Source: Acinetobacter silvestris (GTDB taxonomy: Bacteria > Pseudomonadota > Gammaproteobacteria > Pseudomonadales > Moraxellaceae). Taken from it: a stretch of 64,000 nt of DNA. The stretch spans positions 1 to 64,000 of the forward strand of contig NZ_NEGB01000001.1 of NCBI RefSeq assembly GCF_002135235.1, given 5' to 3'. A program made the translations under genes and the position numbers. Below are positions 37,601 to 47,939 of this stretch, one piece after another (positions within the stretch are counted from its first letter, which is position 1; each line of letters opens with the position of its first letter). Below the pieces are notes generated by a model. It was not told where the DNA came from and did not search any database. It saw only the letters and a list, made by a program, of their open reading frames with translations.

Positions 37601-38090
37601 AGATTTAACACCACCAAAGCCAGTCTCTGACAATCGTGTCGCCAATGATCCACGTGAGCGTCGTCGCTTAGCTAAACTCGCAGCTGAACAAGCTTTTGAA
37701 CAAGCTAAACAAGTTGCAGTACCCCAAGTTGCGGAGCAAACAATCGCAGAAACACCAGTAGAAGCCTCTGCTACAGCAACAGCAATAGTAGAACAACCTA
37801 CTGCGGTAGAAGCTCAAACTGTGGAAAGTCAGTCTGTTGAACTTCCTCAAGCTGAAGTCGTGACAGCATCCCTAGCTAAGCCAGTTGCTACTCAACACGT
37901 AGACAGCACGCCAGCGAAAGAAGTCACGAAAGCTGTTAAAAATACGGTCAAAACTGAAGTTCAAGATGACTTAGCTTTAGAAGCAACTCAAGAAGATGCT
38001 ACAGACAACCAAGTGGACACAGATGAAAAACCTGCTCGTCCACGCCGTCCACGTGGTCGCCCACCGAAGAAAGCGACTGCTGCTGAATAA
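34683..38090 (+). CDS. rne: Ribonuclease E
   Basis: The endonuclease of mRNA decay, rRNA and tRNA processing; scaffold of the degradosome. An S1-domain N-terminus ([21 protein letters not shown]), the catalytic DNase I-like part with [12 protein letters not shown] and [10 protein letters not shown], and the Zn-link CPRCHGTG near residues 401-407 are intact. After about residue 520 the protein is a disordered scaffold. It contains AWLENLF (~558), an Arg-rich region with a duplicated [10 protein letters not shown] (33-nt repeat), two NDPR-type motifs (NDPRQRRRQ ~866, NDPRERRRL ~988), long Ala/Gln/Glu stretches and an AT-hook-like RPRGRPPKK tail. 1135 residues is a normal long RNase E. Confidence 0.97.
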   Translation: MKRMLINATHAEEVRVALITGHRLYDFDLENRTREQKKANIYKGHVTRVEPSLEAVFVEYGAGRQGFLSMREIANTYYKADPRQTSNIRELITEGTELLVQVEKEERGNKGAALSTYISLAGRYLVLMPNNPKGGGISRQISGSVREELKEMLASLNTPRGMSVIVRTAGIGRSQEELQLDLQHLLDLWAQIQTTASSGPSPMLVHQEAGVVTRAIRDYLRDDVAEILIDNEQAYGEAYNFVKAVMPSQLDKLKTYTLNEPLFAHFGIESQIQTAYEREVKLPSGGSIVIDQTEALVSIDINSAKSTRGHDVEETALSTNLEAAEEIARQLRLRDIGGLVVIDFIDMTKERNQRMVEAKLREATQSDRARIQFGQLSRFGLMEMSRQRLRPSLEEATGYVCPRCHGTGMVRDLRSLSLSIMRKVEEIALRERQGEVQVEVPVEIAAFLLNEKRHSLVYLEQTSNVRVTVLPHPHLETPHYEISYNPEGFAPTSYERTEATRLSEKELGYESSDWHLEEEHNQQAAAQNNKQQKKQPTAQQNAQQQQAVQAQVVAPTSSPCAWLENLFVQKQATTIDQSRTANNAAAAIEQMINGGAVSRGQHGQMATSVPAVRTEVIATPAPVTANNAYIGQTAVKQEPREYVEKNIDREEKMQRNNKKRNNNSNKTKEQREHVQEPAQQHQVHEEVVQVSRHEQRQEQREQKQRQPRPRHEQRQEQREPQFEPQAEQAVPRRDRNSQQRPQRPNRHRDPSVLSEQPQKPVVAPVEPRQVQNTQQVKVDVIDAPRQETMTTALVVNVDNAQSEILALNTQAPAVPTPANITPIVTQPVEKTPVTKAAEVDIAKPAQQTEVAVQQEPQQPVQRANNDPRQRRRQQREVAPVKAESPKLNPSQVPTLTQYSVGSLIRHVYGEDCSVLIEQFGLIPTFNRALVKFTEEFAATLTVEHVAVETEKKPVTRDAIVSKAAPEAEPAPVLDLTPPKPVSDNRVANDPRERRRLAKLAAEQAFEQAKQVAVPQVAEQTIAETPVEASATATAIVEQPTAVEAQTVESQSVELPQAEVVTASLAKPVATQHVDSTPAKEVTKAVKNTVKTEVQDDLALEATQEDATDNQVDTDEKPARPRRPRGRPPKKATAAE
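36754..36840 (+). repeat. 33-nt direct repeat in the rne scaffold region
   Basis: Two copies (36754-36786 and 36808-36840), 54 bp apart and differing at one base, encode [10 protein letters not shown] twice. The spacing is an exact multiple of three, so the copies stay in frame. Arg-rich repeats in this part of RNase E commonly bind RNA. Confidence 0.85.
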
Positions 38091-38116
38091 GTTGCATAAT
38101 TGCAGCTAAAATTTAG

Positions 38117-38148
38117 AAACCTAGTCATTCCGATGGCTAGGTTTTTTT
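38117..38148 (+). terminator. Terminator after rne
   Basis: AAACCTAG-T-CAT / ATG-G-CTAGGTTT stem followed by seven T. Confidence 0.88.
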
Positions 38149-38368
38149 GTTATTTTAATTAAAAATTTGATACTTTTGTCAGATTAGGTTGATTGCACTA
38201 GAGTTAAGATTATAAAAAGACAACAGTAAATAAGAGATTATGGACATTACATCTCTTGCTGGCTTAATTTGAACTGATTAGATACTGCATAGCGTGATCT
38301 ACAGGCCATTGCCAAATAAATTACGAACAAATAAACCTTATCGGATTACGAAAAAAAATAGGATTAAT

Positions 38369-40210
38369 ATGAGCCAAATGCTACAAACCGATTTAATTGG
38401 GATTACTGATGTCATCACACGACTACCTCAATTTTTCAATAAAGTGCCTAATTTACTTTCAGGTCTAAAACAAGCCTATATTCGTACACCCAATACACCA
38501 ACTGGCTTAGCCTTAGCATTTGAAAAAGCAGTAAAACGCAACCCTCATGGCAATGCACTGTTATTTGAAGATCAACGCTATAGTTATCAAGAGCTGAATG
38601 ATTGGGCCAATCAAATTGCTCACTACTACCTATCTCTTGGGGTCTGCAAGGGTGATGTCATTGCAGTCATGATTGAAAATCGCTCAGAACTCTTAGCAAC
38701 AGTCATTGCACTGGCTAAAATTGGAGCCACTTCAGCGCTCGTCAATACTTCGCAAACAGGAAAAGTCCTCGTACATAGTGTCAACCTCGTTAAATCTGTT
38801 GCGATTATTGCTGGTGAGGAATGCCGCAAAGCGGTAGATGAAATACGTAATGACTTAAATATCGCTGAAGATCGTTTCTTTTGGTTTGCAGATCAAACCA
38901 CACGTCAAGATGTGGGTACAGCACCACAAGGCTATATCAACCTTGCTGAAAAAATTCTTCAATTTCCCAAATTTAATGTGCCAACCACACATAAGGTCAA
39001 AGGCAAAGACGGTTTATTCTATATTTACACCTCAGGCACAACGGGCTTACCCAAAGCGGTTATTTTTACTAATAGTCGCTGGACACTTGCCTACGGCACT
39101 TATGGTCACATTCTTAACTTAAATGAAGATGATGTGATGTATTGCACCCTACCGCTTTATCATGCGACTGGAATGGTGGTCTGCTGGTGTGGTGTGATTG
39201 CAGGAGGAGGAACCCTTGCTCTTAGACGTAAATTTTCAACCTCAGCATTTTGGTCAGATGTACAAAAATTTAATGCTTCTGCGATTGGCTATGTCGGAGA
39301 GCTTTGCCGCTATTTAATGGATGCGCCAGTATCTGACCACGATCGTGCTCATCGTGTCACCAAAATGATTGGAAATGGCATGCGCCCAAATATTTGGGGG
39401 AAATTTAAAGAGCGTTTTGGAATCAAAGAAATTTTAGAACTTTACGCATCTAGTGAAGGGAATGTTGGTTTTAGCAATATTTTTAACTTTGATAATACGG
39501 TCGGTTTTTCTCCAACGCCTTATGCGATTGTTGAATTTGATAAAGAAAACAATGAAGCCATTCGAGATTCAAATGGTGATTGCATTAAAGTGCAAAAAGG
39601 TGGTGTTGGACTATTGATTGGAAAAATCACCAGTCGCTCCCCTTTCGATGGCTATACCGATTCTGACAAAAACAAATCTGTGATCATGAAAGATGTCTTC
39701 AAAAAAGGAGATTCCTACTTCATTACAGGTGATTTAGTTCGTGATATTGGTTTCCGACATGCTCAATTCGTAGACCGCCTCGGTGATACATTCCGTTGGA
39801 AAGGCGAAAATGTTTCCACCACGGAAGTAGAAAATATTGTCAGCGACTATCCAAAAATTGCAGAAGCCGTGGTTTATGGGGTAGAAATTCCCAACACCAA
39901 TGGTCGTGCAGGCATGGCAGCCATCACCTTACATAATGGCGATGCCCTAAATGAACAAGATCTAAGCAATATGGTTCTAGATTTTAAAAAGCATTTACCT
40001 GCCTATGCTATTCCTGTGTTCTTACGTGTGCAAAAAACCGTCGAAACTACGGGAACATTTAAATATCAGAAGAATAAACTGAAAGAAGAAAACTTTGACC
40101 CAAAGAAAACTTCTGATCGTTTGATGGTTTTATTGCCAAGTGCCAGTGCTTATAGCGATGTCAATGCAGAAATTTATGACAATATTGAGGCTTATAAATA
40201 TCGTTTTTAA
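38369..40210 (+). CDS. Long-chain acyl-CoA synthetase, FATP/FadD6-like
   Basis: A 613-residue AMP-forming ligase. The P-loop YIYTSGTTGLPKAV is at about residues 218-231, and the later motifs YFITGDL and FRWKGENVSTTEVEN are present. The sequence resembles the long/very-long-chain acyl-CoA synthetases related to eukaryotic FATP rather than E. coli FadD. It would activate fatty acids for degradation or lipid synthesis. The ATG at 38369 with AGGA 5 bases upstream is chosen over the earlier frame opening at 38294. Single gene; the tRNA-Lys pair follows. Confidence 0.9.
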   Translation: MSQMLQTDLIGITDVITRLPQFFNKVPNLLSGLKQAYIRTPNTPTGLALAFEKAVKRNPHGNALLFEDQRYSYQELNDWANQIAHYYLSLGVCKGDVIAVMIENRSELLATVIALAKIGATSALVNTSQTGKVLVHSVNLVKSVAIIAGEECRKAVDEIRNDLNIAEDRFFWFADQTTRQDVGTAPQGYINLAEKILQFPKFNVPTTHKVKGKDGLFYIYTSGTTGLPKAVIFTNSRWTLAYGTYGHILNLNEDDVMYCTLPLYHATGMVVCWCGVIAGGGTLALRRKFSTSAFWSDVQKFNASAIGYVGELCRYLMDAPVSDHDRAHRVTKMIGNGMRPNIWGKFKERFGIKEILELYASSEGNVGFSNIFNFDNTVGFSPTPYAIVEFDKENNEAIRDSNGDCIKVQKGGVGLLIGKITSRSPFDGYTDSDKNKSVIMKDVFKKGDSYFITGDLVRDIGFRHAQFVDRLGDTFRWKGENVSTTEVENIVSDYPKIAEAVVYGVEIPNTNGRAGMAAITLHNGDALNEQDLSNMVLDFKKHLPAYAIPVFLRVQKTVETTGTFKYQKNKLKEENFDPKKTSDRLMVLLPSASAYSDVNAEIYDNIEAYKYRF

Positions 40211-40291
40211 ACATTTTTGCTTATTTTTTGACTAAATGCGGTATTTTTGCCGTATTTATAAACAAACGCTGTAAATTTTATTAATTTATAC

Positions 40292-40319
40292 TTGCGCTTC
40301 GTTGAGATCTTGCTAAAAT
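40292..40319 (+). promoter_or_regulatory. Probable promoter of the tRNA-Lys pair
   Basis: TTGCGC, 16 bp, TAAAAT, about 20 bp before the first tRNA. Confidence 0.5.
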
Positions 40320-40339
40320 ACGCAACATCAAAACGAGAT

Positions 40340-40415
40340 GGGTCGTTAGCTCAGCTGGTAGAGCAGCGGACTTTTAATCCGTTGGTCCCGCGTTCGAATC
40401 GCGGACGACCCACCA
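40340..40415 (+). tRNA. tRNA-Lys (UUU), copy 1
   Basis: A 76-nt cloverleaf: acceptor GGGTCGT pairs with ACGACCC, then A and an encoded CCA. The T-loop GTTCGAATC and D-loop AGCTCAGCTGGTAGAGC are canonical, and the anticodon loop CTTTTAA gives UUU. Confidence 0.97.
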
Positions 40416-40437
40416 TCTTGCATTTTGAAACCCCTAT

Positions 40438-40513
40438 GGGTCGTTAGCTCAGCTGGTAGAGCAGCGGACTTTTAATCCGTTGGTCCCGCGTTCGAATCGC
40501 GGACGACCCACCA
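40438..40513 (+). tRNA. tRNA-Lys (UUU), copy 2
   Basis: Identical to the tRNA 22 bp upstream, with the same UUU anticodon and encoded CCA. Both are probably one transcript ended by the terminator at 40522. Confidence 0.97.
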
Positions 40514-40521
40514 AGATTCTT

Positions 40522-40554
40522 AAAAAAGCCTATCATTTTTTGATAGGCTTTTTT
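40522..40554 (+). terminator. Terminator after the tRNA-Lys pair
   Basis: AAAAAAGCCTATCA / TGATAGGCTTTTTT stem-loop. Confidence 0.9.
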
Positions 40555-40755
40555 ATTGTAAAAAATAATGTATATAGACATTGCATAGTTTTCAATATGC
40601 ACCTGAATAGAAAGGCGAATTTAAAGCATTCAGAGCCATCGGTTATTCGAGCATCAAGCTACAACCCTAATTCGAAAGTACTTCTCCGATTCAACATTAA
40701 CGATTCCTTTTCTTCATTAATTTTAAATAACTGACCATTTTCTTTTATAAAATAA

Positions 40756-41457
40756 TTATTCAAATGCAGTTTTAGATTTCACCAAAACATAGGCCTGATC
40801 TGGCACTGGATATTTCAGTGAAAAGAAGTGACGATTTTTCTTATTACTTTTTAATGTTTTCTCAAGATTCATGACTAAATTCTTATGTGCATCAATCGTG
40901 TAATAGAATTCTGCGCCCTCAGCCGAACGAATGACGATCTCATTATTTTGATATAACCAAGTATCTTTTCGATAGGATTGAATCGTATTGCCACGATTCT
41001 CTATATCTAAATGCATCCGCCCCGAATAAACAATCGTCCGGTGTGCCGCTCCATCTGCTAATAAATTTAAGATATATTCAACATTGCCTTTTTCGCAATC
41101 CACAAAATGATCACTACAGTTAATTTGAGTATGGTAACGACCCACATATTTAAGTTGCTGCTCAGAAAGCTTAGTTATCACACGATTGGAGCGCTGATTT
41201 TCCAGCATTGGAATAGTTGCCTGCCCAGCAACATCCGTTAATTTTTTGCCTTGATCCTCACCCTCAGATACATCTGAAACTGAAGACTGTTGATCTTCTT
41301 GAAGTTTAGGAGCACTCACTCGACTATGATCCCCCTCAGATTCTACATCAGTTGGAAAATCTGGTTGTGATTCGCTGCATGCACTCAATAAAAAACTGAA
41401 GCATAAGCTCAAACAAAAGAGATGATATGAATTCATCCGATTAAACGTTAAAAACAT
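40756..41457 (-). CDS. Hypothetical lipoprotein
   Basis: A 233-residue protein with a signal peptide and lipobox LLSAC. A 60-residue acidic Ser/Glu/Asp-rich linker follows, then a beta-rich C-terminal domain from about residue 95 (KYVGRYHTQINCSDHFVDCEKGNVEY); the two Cys may pair. That part has a faint NlpE-like look, but I do not claim membership. The start could also be the Met at 41436. Monocistronic; the next 320 bp contain nothing recognised. Confidence 0.78.
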   Translation of the reverse strand: MFLTFNRMNSYHLFCLSLCFSFLLSACSESQPDFPTDVESEGDHSRVSAPKLQEDQQSSVSDVSEGEDQGKKLTDVAGQATIPMLENQRSNRVITKLSEQQLKYVGRYHTQINCSDHFVDCEKGNVEYILNLLADGAAHRTIVYSGRMHLDIENRGNTIQSYRKDTWLYQNNEIVIRSAEGAEFYYTIDAHKNLVMNLEKTLKSNKKNRHFFSLKYPVPDQAYVLVKSKTAFE

Positions 41458-41780
41458 AAGCTAAAAACCGTACCACATACAACATCTACTTCCGCATTAC
41501 ACCTCCAATATATTAGGGTTTTCTACCGAGACAAAATACTAAAGTCAGGTCTTTTTTACAAAAGTATAAAAAAAATACATCTTTAACGCTTAATTATAAT
41601 CAATGCTGATAATCATCTTTTGAAGAGAGTACTTTTAATCTGTAAGCATGGCTTGATTTTTATTTTTATACTTTTCATTAGGTTTAAACTTTAAAAATGA
41701 AATGATATCCACCATATAAGATTAAGTACAAGATTATTGCTATAAATAATGAATACCCAATAGGGTTTAAGGAGATTTTA
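41458..41780. other. Intergenic, nothing recognised
   Basis: AT-rich region between the divergent lipoprotein and PspC genes. Only an AAGGAG ribosome site just before the PspC gene stands out. Confidence 0.4.
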
Positions 41781-42047
41781 ATGGCCAATTCTGGTTTATA
41801 TCGTTCCAACCGACACAATATGATCGCCGGTGTAATGGGGGGTATTGCTGAACGTTTTGGTTGGAATGTGACTTTACTGCGCATCATTTTCATTGTTATT
41901 TCTTGTATGAGTGCCGCTTTCCCTGGCATCTTGGTATATTTAGTACTGTGGTTGTTAATTCCGAAACAAAAACTACAGTTGAATACTCCAACTGGTTATC
42001 CGCAACCGATAAAAAATGTCTATGAAGAGCCAAGGCATTCACGTTAA
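41781..42047 (+). CDS. PspC-domain membrane protein
   Basis: An 88-residue PspC-type protein: LYRSNRHNMIAGVMGGIAERFGWNVTLLRI, then a transmembrane helix of about 20 residues and the LIPKQ ending. PspC family members sense envelope stress; the rest of a psp operon is absent here, so the job is unclear. AAGGAG ribosome site is excellent. A strong terminator follows. Confidence 0.9.
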   Translation: MANSGLYRSNRHNMIAGVMGGIAERFGWNVTLLRIIFIVISCMSAAFPGILVYLVLWLLIPKQKLQLNTPTGYPQPIKNVYEEPRHSR

Positions 42048-42080
42048 GTTTGCTCATACAAATTGAACTTCATTTTTTAT

Positions 42081-42119
42081 GCTACGACATACTCTCCCTA
42101 ATCTGTCGTAGCTTTTTTT
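42081..42119 (+). terminator. Terminator after the PspC gene
   Basis: GCTACGACA / TGTCGTAGC stem with a 14-base loop and seven T. Confidence 0.85.
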
Positions 42120-42138
42120 ATATTTAAAGTCTTTATTT

Positions 42139-43242
42139 TTATAATCGATTCAACTGTTGGTTTAAGGCAGCAATCATATCGGCACGGCTAACAATGCCCA
42201 CCAGTTTTTGCTGCTCAACCACAGGAATATAATTAAATGATTTCTCTACAAAATATGGAATCAAATCTTGAATCGTTTGTGATGGTTTCACTGTCACTAC
42301 TTTTCGATCCATAATTTGTTTGACCAAATGTTCCCATGAAGCCCGCGGATCCGCTGCTCGCTTGAACCACTCTACAATGTCATACAATGCCAAAGTACCA
42401 ACCAATTCATTCTCTAGATTCACAACAGGTAAACTCATTAAATTAACCCGTTTAAATTTATCCAATGCTTCATGAATATCATCTTCCGCATGTAAACAAA
42501 TAACATCTTTAGACATAATGTCCTGACACAAGTAGTCACTTACCATACGTGCGTTAGCTTTATCTTGTGCTTCGAGAATAATTTTCTGTAGGTCATATTC
42601 ACTAATATCTAAAAGCTCAGTTTGATGCTCCAAAACATCTTGAATATCTTGCGGCTGAATCGTGACTTTTTGCGTCGGTGTTGGATCTTTAGAACGGGTA
42701 TTTACTTGTGCAATTTGTGGATACTGTTTGCCTAATAAACGATTGAATACGATCGCAAAAATCAGCAATAAAACTGAATTTAGCAGCACTGGATAAAAAA
42801 TAAAATAATAACCCAATTGATGAACCACATTTCCACCCAATACTGCAGTAATCGCCACTGCCCCACTCGGTGGGTGTAGCGAATCCGTGCTCATCATTAA
42901 GAAAATACTCAGCGCAACGGCGACACTAAAAGCCTCAGTCAAATTCGGAATATAGAGCGCACAGGTAACCCCAATAAGCCCTGCAATGCTATTTCCGACA
43001 ATCATATTCCAGGGTTGGGCAAGTGGACTTGCAGGCACAGCAAACAGTAATACCGATGATGCCCCCATGGGCGCGATATACCATGCGTTGAAATCTCCCA
43101 GCACATACCAACTAATAAAAGAAGATATCATTAAACCGAGCAATGCACCGATACCACAGAGGAGTCTCTCCTTTAGCGGTAACACTTTAAAATTAGGTTT
43201 TAAGGTATTTAACCATTCAAGTTTTGTATGAAACACAGCCAT
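42139..43242 (-). CDS. HPP-family membrane protein with CBS pair
   Basis: About 367 residues. The N-terminal HPP integral-membrane domain (four to five helices) carries the signature HPPSGAVAI near residue 120. The C-terminal half holds two CBS domains (about 250-365, DIMSKDVICLHAEDDIHEALDKF and QIMDRKVVTVKPSQTIQDLI). HPP proteins include a plant/cyanobacterial nitrite transporter; CBS pairs sense nucleotides. Transport function is inferred. The start is uncertain: the open frame begins at 43296, and the Met at 43242 is preferred on hydrophobic-domain position. Confidence 0.84.
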   Translation of the reverse strand: MAVFHTKLEWLNTLKPNFKVLPLKERLLCGIGALLGLMISSFISWYVLGDFNAWYIAPMGASSVLLFAVPASPLAQPWNMIVGNSIAGLIGVTCALYIPNLTEAFSVAVALSIFLMMSTDSLHPPSGAVAITAVLGGNVVHQLGYYFIFYPVLLNSVLLLIFAIVFNRLLGKQYPQIAQVNTRSKDPTPTQKVTIQPQDIQDVLEHQTELLDISEYDLQKIILEAQDKANARMVSDYLCQDIMSKDVICLHAEDDIHEALDKFKRVNLMSLPVVNLENELVGTLALYDIVEWFKRAADPRASWEHLVKQIMDRKVVTVKPSQTIQDLIPYFVEKSFNYIPVVEQQKLVGIVSRADMIAALNQQLNRL

Positions 43243-43563
43243 CCTTTTAATTCTAATATCGCAATTAAGTTCAAAATTATACGATGATGCACTCATAAGA
43301 TGTATTTATTCTCTATCTTAGAGTTATGAGTAATTCTGTTTGAAGCCAACAATAATAAATTAGAGTTAACAGTAAAGGATATCTAGGCACTCTAACAAAA
43401 ATGATCAGCTAATTTCACTAAATTTGGACAGCAAAAAGCGTTTTATAATCACCTAAAGTCCATTGGGCTCAACCGCTATCTATTTTCTAGAGAACCTTTG
43501 CCACTCTCCTGCAAAATCCTTATACTTAGAACCAATTTTTCTAATACTTATAGTGGATTCTGC
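43243..43563. other. Region upstream of glyQ
   Basis: About 320 bp between divergent genes. It contains ATGATCAGCTA (43401-43411) and GGACAGCAAA (43426-43435), noted under the 31 kb region, and TTGGGCTCAACC (43462-43473) similar to TTGGACTCAACC at 32882-32893. No gene. The glyQ ribosome site is a weak GTGGAT. Confidence 0.35.
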
Positions 43564-44547
43564 ATGAGTCGCGCCATATCGCATATTGATACCTTTCAAG
43601 GCTTAATTCTTGCCTTACAAAATTACTGGGCTGAACAAGGTTGTGTCATTTTACAGCCTTACGATATGGAAATGGGCGCAGGCACATTCCACACAGCAAC
43701 TTTCCTTCGTGCGCTAGGGCCTGAAACGTGGAACGCAGCTTACGTTCAGCCATCACGCCGTCCGAAAGATGGTCGTTATGGCGAAAACCCAAACCGTTTA
43801 CAGCACTACTACCAATTCCAAGTCGTCCTTAAACCAAACCCTGACAATATCCAACAGCTTTACCTTGACTCTTTAAAAGCGATTGGTATTGATACGCTTA
43901 TTCACGATATTCGTTTTGTCGAAGACAACTGGGAATCTCCAACACTCGGTGCTTGGGGCTTAGGTTGGGAAGTTTGGCTTAACGGTATGGAAGTGACTCA
44001 GTTCACTTACTTCCAACAAGTGGGCGGTTTGGAATGCTACCCTGTGACAGGTGAAATCACTTACGGTCTTGAGCGTTTGGCAATGTACCTTCAAGGCGTA
44101 GATTCAGTTTACGATCTTGTTTGGACAAAAGGTCAATTCGGTACTGTGACTTATGGCGATGTATTCCACCAAAATGAAGTGGAACAATCGACTTATAACT
44201 TTGAATATGCCAACGTCGAAAAAATGTTTGAACTGTTCGACTTCTATGAAGCTGAAGCGACGCGCTTGATTGAAGCTGAACTTCCATTGCCTGCCTATGA
44301 GCAAGTGATTAAAGCTTCACATAGCTTTAACTTGCTGGATGCACGTGGTGCAATTTCTGTGACTGAACGTCAGCGCTATATTTTACGCGTACGTACTTTG
44401 GCGCGTGCAATTGCACAAAGTTATGTTGCAGCTCGTGCGAAGCTTGGCTTCCCAATGGCAGAACCTGCATTACGTGATGAAGTTTTGGCACAGTTAAAGG
44501 CACAAGTTGAAGCAGAAGCGAAAGAAGCCAACAAGGAGAGCAAATAA
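43564..44547 (+). CDS. glyQ: Glycyl-tRNA synthetase alpha subunit
   Basis: Alpha subunit of the bacterial heterotetrameric glycyl-tRNA synthetase. The family sequence runs from [22 protein letters not shown] through [22 protein letters not shown] and [21 protein letters not shown] chose the ATG at 43564 (327 residues); the open frame extends upstream. Its stop overlaps the glyS start by one base (TAATG), so the two are translationally coupled. Confidence 0.97.
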   Translation: MSRAISHIDTFQGLILALQNYWAEQGCVILQPYDMEMGAGTFHTATFLRALGPETWNAAYVQPSRRPKDGRYGENPNRLQHYYQFQVVLKPNPDNIQQLYLDSLKAIGIDTLIHDIRFVEDNWESPTLGAWGLGWEVWLNGMEVTQFTYFQQVGGLECYPVTGEITYGLERLAMYLQGVDSVYDLVWTKGQFGTVTYGDVFHQNEVEQSTYNFEYANVEKMFELFDFYEAEATRLIEAELPLPAYEQVIKASHSFNLLDARGAISVTERQRYILRVRTLARAIAQSYVAARAKLGFPMAEPALRDEVLAQLKAQVEAEAKEANKESK

Positions 44548-46616
44548 TGTCTAAACATACAGTATTGTTCGAATTAGGTTGTGAAGAACTTCCGCCAAAA
44601 AGCCTCAAAAAATTACGTGATGCACTCCATGCTGAAACGGTAAAAGGCTTAAAAGATGCAGGCTTAGCATTCGATTCAATCGAAGCATATGCAGCACCAC
44701 GTCGTTTGGCACTTAAAATTGTTAATGTTGATGGCGCTCAACCTGATACACAGAAGCGTTTTGACGGCCCTGCACTACAAGCCGCTTATGATACTGAAGG
44801 TAAACCAACACGCGCTTTAGAAGGCTTTATGCGTGGTCAAGGTATTACCGCGGATCAAGTCACCACTTTCCAAGCGGGTAAAGTTGAAAAAGTCTGCTTC
44901 TTGAAAGATATTGAAGGTCAAAGCCTTGACATTTTATTGCCACAAATTTTACAAGCTGCTTTGGACAATCTTCCAATTGCTAAACGTATGCGTTCAGCGG
45001 CAAGCCGTACTGAATTCGTGCGTCCTGTAAAATGGGTTGTCTTACTTAAAGATAACGATGTGATTGAAGCCACTATTCAGGATCATCAAGCAGGTAATGT
45101 GACTTATGGTCATCGTTTCCATGCTCCTGAAGCGATTACTTTGGCTCATGCAGATGAATATCTTGCGAAGTTAAAAGCGGCTTATGTGATTGCTGACTTT
45201 GCAGAACGCCAAGCGATTATCGACCAACAAGTTAAAGCTTTGGCTGATGAAGTCAATGCGATTGCGATCGTACCAAGTGACCTTCGTGATGAAGTAACGG
45301 CATTGGTAGAATGGCCTGTTGCGCTACGTGCCAGTTTTGAAGAACGTTTCCTTGCTGTACCGCAAGAAGCATTGATCACCACGATGCAAGACAACCAAAA
45401 ATACTTCTGCTTAATCAATGCTGAAAATAAATTACAGCCTTATTTCATTACCGTTTCAAACATTGAGTCGAAAGATCCTGCTCAAATTATTGAAGGTAAC
45501 GAAAAAGTTGTACGTCCTCGTTTGTCAGATGCAGAATTCTTCTTCTTACAAGACCAAAAGCAACCGCTGGCGTCGCGTAAAGAAAAGTTAGCCAATATGG
45601 TATTCCAAGCCGAGCTTGGCACATTGTGGAACAAGTCTGAACGTATTGCGAAATTGGCTGTGGCTTTAGCGCCAATCACAGGTGCAAACCCTGCGGATGC
45701 TGAAAAGGCTGCGTTGCTTGCAAAATGCGATTTAACCTCTGAGTTGGTGGGTGAATTTCCAGAACTTCAAGGGATTGCAGGAACGTATTACGCACGTCTT
45801 GAAGGCGAAAACCATGAAGTGGCTGAAGCTTTAGGCGAACAATATTTACCTAAATTTGCAGGCGATGTTTTACCACAAACCAAAACAGGGACAACCATTG
45901 CCCTTGCGGATCGTTTAGACACACTCACTGGTATTTTTGGTATTAACCAAGCACCAACAGGTTCTAAAGACCCGTTTGCTTTACGTCGCTCTGCCATTGG
46001 TATTTTACGTTTAGTGACTGAAAACAATCTTGATGTGTCGATTGAAGACTTAATCAAATTGGCTTTAGCTGCGTATGGCGATGTTGTCAAAGATCACGAT
46101 AAGACTTTGGCAGATGCTGTTAACTTCCTTGAAGGTCGTTACCGTGCAAAATATGAAGACCAAGGCGTTGCAGTTGATGTGATTCAAGCGGTTCAAGCCT
46201 TGTCACCTAAGTCTCCTTTAGATTTTGATAAGCGTGTCAATGCAGTAAATCACTTCCGTAACCTGCCAGAAGCGGCAGCCCTTGCTGCAGCCAATAAGCG
46301 TGTTGCGAATATTTTAGCGAAAGAAGCTACGCCTACAGGTGAAGTGGTTGAAGCAAACTTGGTTGAAGATGCAGAAAAAGCATTATTCGCTGAACTTGCA
46401 AAAATTAACCCAGTGGTTCAACCATTGTTTGCTGCTAAAGACTACACCGCGGCATTGTCTGCACTTGCAGCATTACGTGCACCAATTGATGCTTTCTTTG
46501 AAGGCGTCATGGTCATGGCAGATGATGCAGAATTGAAAGCCAACCGTTTACGTTTATTAGCTCAATTGCGTAGCTTGTTTACCAGCGTGGCGGATATTTC
46601 GGTGCTTCAACACTAG
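44547..46616 (+). CDS. glyS: Glycyl-tRNA synthetase beta subunit
   Basis: Beta subunit of glycyl-tRNA synthetase, 689 residues. The typical start is [19 protein letters not shown] and the family block [27 protein letters not shown] is present. It is coupled to glyQ by a one-base overlap and closed by a terminator, after which the accessory segment begins. Confidence 0.97.
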   Translation: MSKHTVLFELGCEELPPKSLKKLRDALHAETVKGLKDAGLAFDSIEAYAAPRRLALKIVNVDGAQPDTQKRFDGPALQAAYDTEGKPTRALEGFMRGQGITADQVTTFQAGKVEKVCFLKDIEGQSLDILLPQILQAALDNLPIAKRMRSAASRTEFVRPVKWVVLLKDNDVIEATIQDHQAGNVTYGHRFHAPEAITLAHADEYLAKLKAAYVIADFAERQAIIDQQVKALADEVNAIAIVPSDLRDEVTALVEWPVALRASFEERFLAVPQEALITTMQDNQKYFCLINAENKLQPYFITVSNIESKDPAQIIEGNEKVVRPRLSDAEFFFLQDQKQPLASRKEKLANMVFQAELGTLWNKSERIAKLAVALAPITGANPADAEKAALLAKCDLTSELVGEFPELQGIAGTYYARLEGENHEVAEALGEQYLPKFAGDVLPQTKTGTTIALADRLDTLTGIFGINQAPTGSKDPFALRRSAIGILRLVTENNLDVSIEDLIKLALAAYGDVVKDHDKTLADAVNFLEGRYRAKYEDQGVAVDVIQAVQALSPKSPLDFDKRVNAVNHFRNLPEAAALAAANKRVANILAKEATPTGEVVEANLVEDAEKALFAELAKINPVVQPLFAAKDYTAALSALAALRAPIDAFFEGVMVMADDAELKANRLRLLAQLRSLFTSVADISVLQH

Positions 46617-46632
46617 GCTAAGTTATTGAAAT

Positions 46633-46661
46633 AAAGAAACCCGCTAAATGCGGGTTTCTTT
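46633..46661 (+). terminator. Terminator after glyS
   Basis: AAAGAAACCCGC / GCGGGTTTCTTT stem-loop with a 5-base loop. Confidence 0.9.
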
Positions 46662-46721
46662 ATTGAAAAATTAATGTTTTGCGAATATAAGTATCTTTTG
46701 AATAGCAAATCAAATAATTCT

Positions 46722-47889
46722 ATGGCAAAACAAATAACAACCTTAAGCATCTACCTAGCATCACCTTCGGATGTATCCAATGAAAAAAGAAGTAATTAAT
46801 GATCTAAATCAATCCTATTTAAAAACACTTAATTTAAATTTTGAGCTTTTAAGTTGGGAAAATTCTACTTTTCCTAGTTTTGGAGAATATCCTCAAGATA
46901 TAATCAATAAACAAATTGGTGATGATTACGATATTTTCCTTGGTATTCTTTGGTCAAGATTCGGTACACCAACAAATAAGGCTGAATCAGGAACTCTAGA
47001 AGAATTTGAACGTGCAAATGCCAGGAGATTAAATAACAAACAACTTGAGATTTGCTTTTATTTCAAAACTGATCCTATTGATCCCTATAAAATTCATTTT
47101 GAACAATTTCAAAAAATTAAAGACTTTAAAGATAACCTACCTCAATTAGGTGGATATTATTGGGAGTTTAATAGTCAAAGTTTTGAGAAAACATTAAGAG
47201 ATCATCTAATAAAAATTAGTCAGCAATGGTCGAAAAAATCTAACTTTGTAAACTCTCCAACGCCTAATATTAAAATAGTAACTGAGTTATCTAAACCAGA
47301 AATCGAAGATGAAGGTATTTATGACTTATTTGAAAATATGAATGAACTCTTCTAAAATGCTACAAATGCATTAAACAATTTTAGTGATTTAACCAACTCA
47401 CATAGTGTCCTAGTTAAAGACTATACTAAACAACTAGATAATAACCCTGATGATTTTAAAGTCCGTAAGCGAATTATTAATAACTTTAGTGAAAACTTGA
47501 CAGAATATTGTATTAAATCAAAACAAAAATTTAGTGACATAAAGTGTAATTTAGATATTACAATTGATAAATTCGAAAAATTTTATGAAATTTATCCTGA
47601 AATTCATACTAATGATAATGCAAAGGGTTTCCATATAATGATCCAAGGTTTCGATCATATTATTGAATCTATACCTACGATGAGTAATGGCATTTCAGGA
47701 TTTTTAAATGCTGTTAAGCAAATGCCTAGAATGACTACTGAACTGAATCGTTCGAAAAAATTAATGATCGACACTTTAGAACCATTTTTAAATTATCTTT
47801 ATAGCATTGAACAAAGTTTTATCATGCTGAAGAGAAAGGGGCTCGATCTCCTAAATTCTCTACCCGATAAAAATGAAATTTATCAATAA
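46722..47889 (+). pseudogene. DUF4062-containing gene broken by frameshift and stop
   Basis: The natural start at 46722 (MAKQITTLSIYLASPSDVSNEK) fits the DUF4062 N-terminus. Six A at 46783-46788 put the reading frame off by one base; the second frame then continues with EVINDLNQSYLKTL and the typical GDDYDIFLGILWSRFGTPT. An in-frame TAA at 47353-47355 interrupts that frame, which otherwise runs open to 47889. Reconstructed length is about 388 residues: DUF4062 (~1-165) and a helical C-terminal part. DUF4062 occurs in STAND- and TIR-linked defence proteins. AT-rich and Lys/Asn-rich, unlike the neighbours; probably acquired and decaying. A sequencing error in the A-run alone would not explain the stop. 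Confidence 0.8.
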
Positions 47890-47939
47890 GATTAAATTCT
47901 ATAGTTAACTTGTATTAACATATTTTAAAGAAGCACTTC

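Noticed and set aside
40480..40734. ORF starting in the second tRNA-Lys
   Set aside because: Begins inside the tRNA and passes through its terminator.
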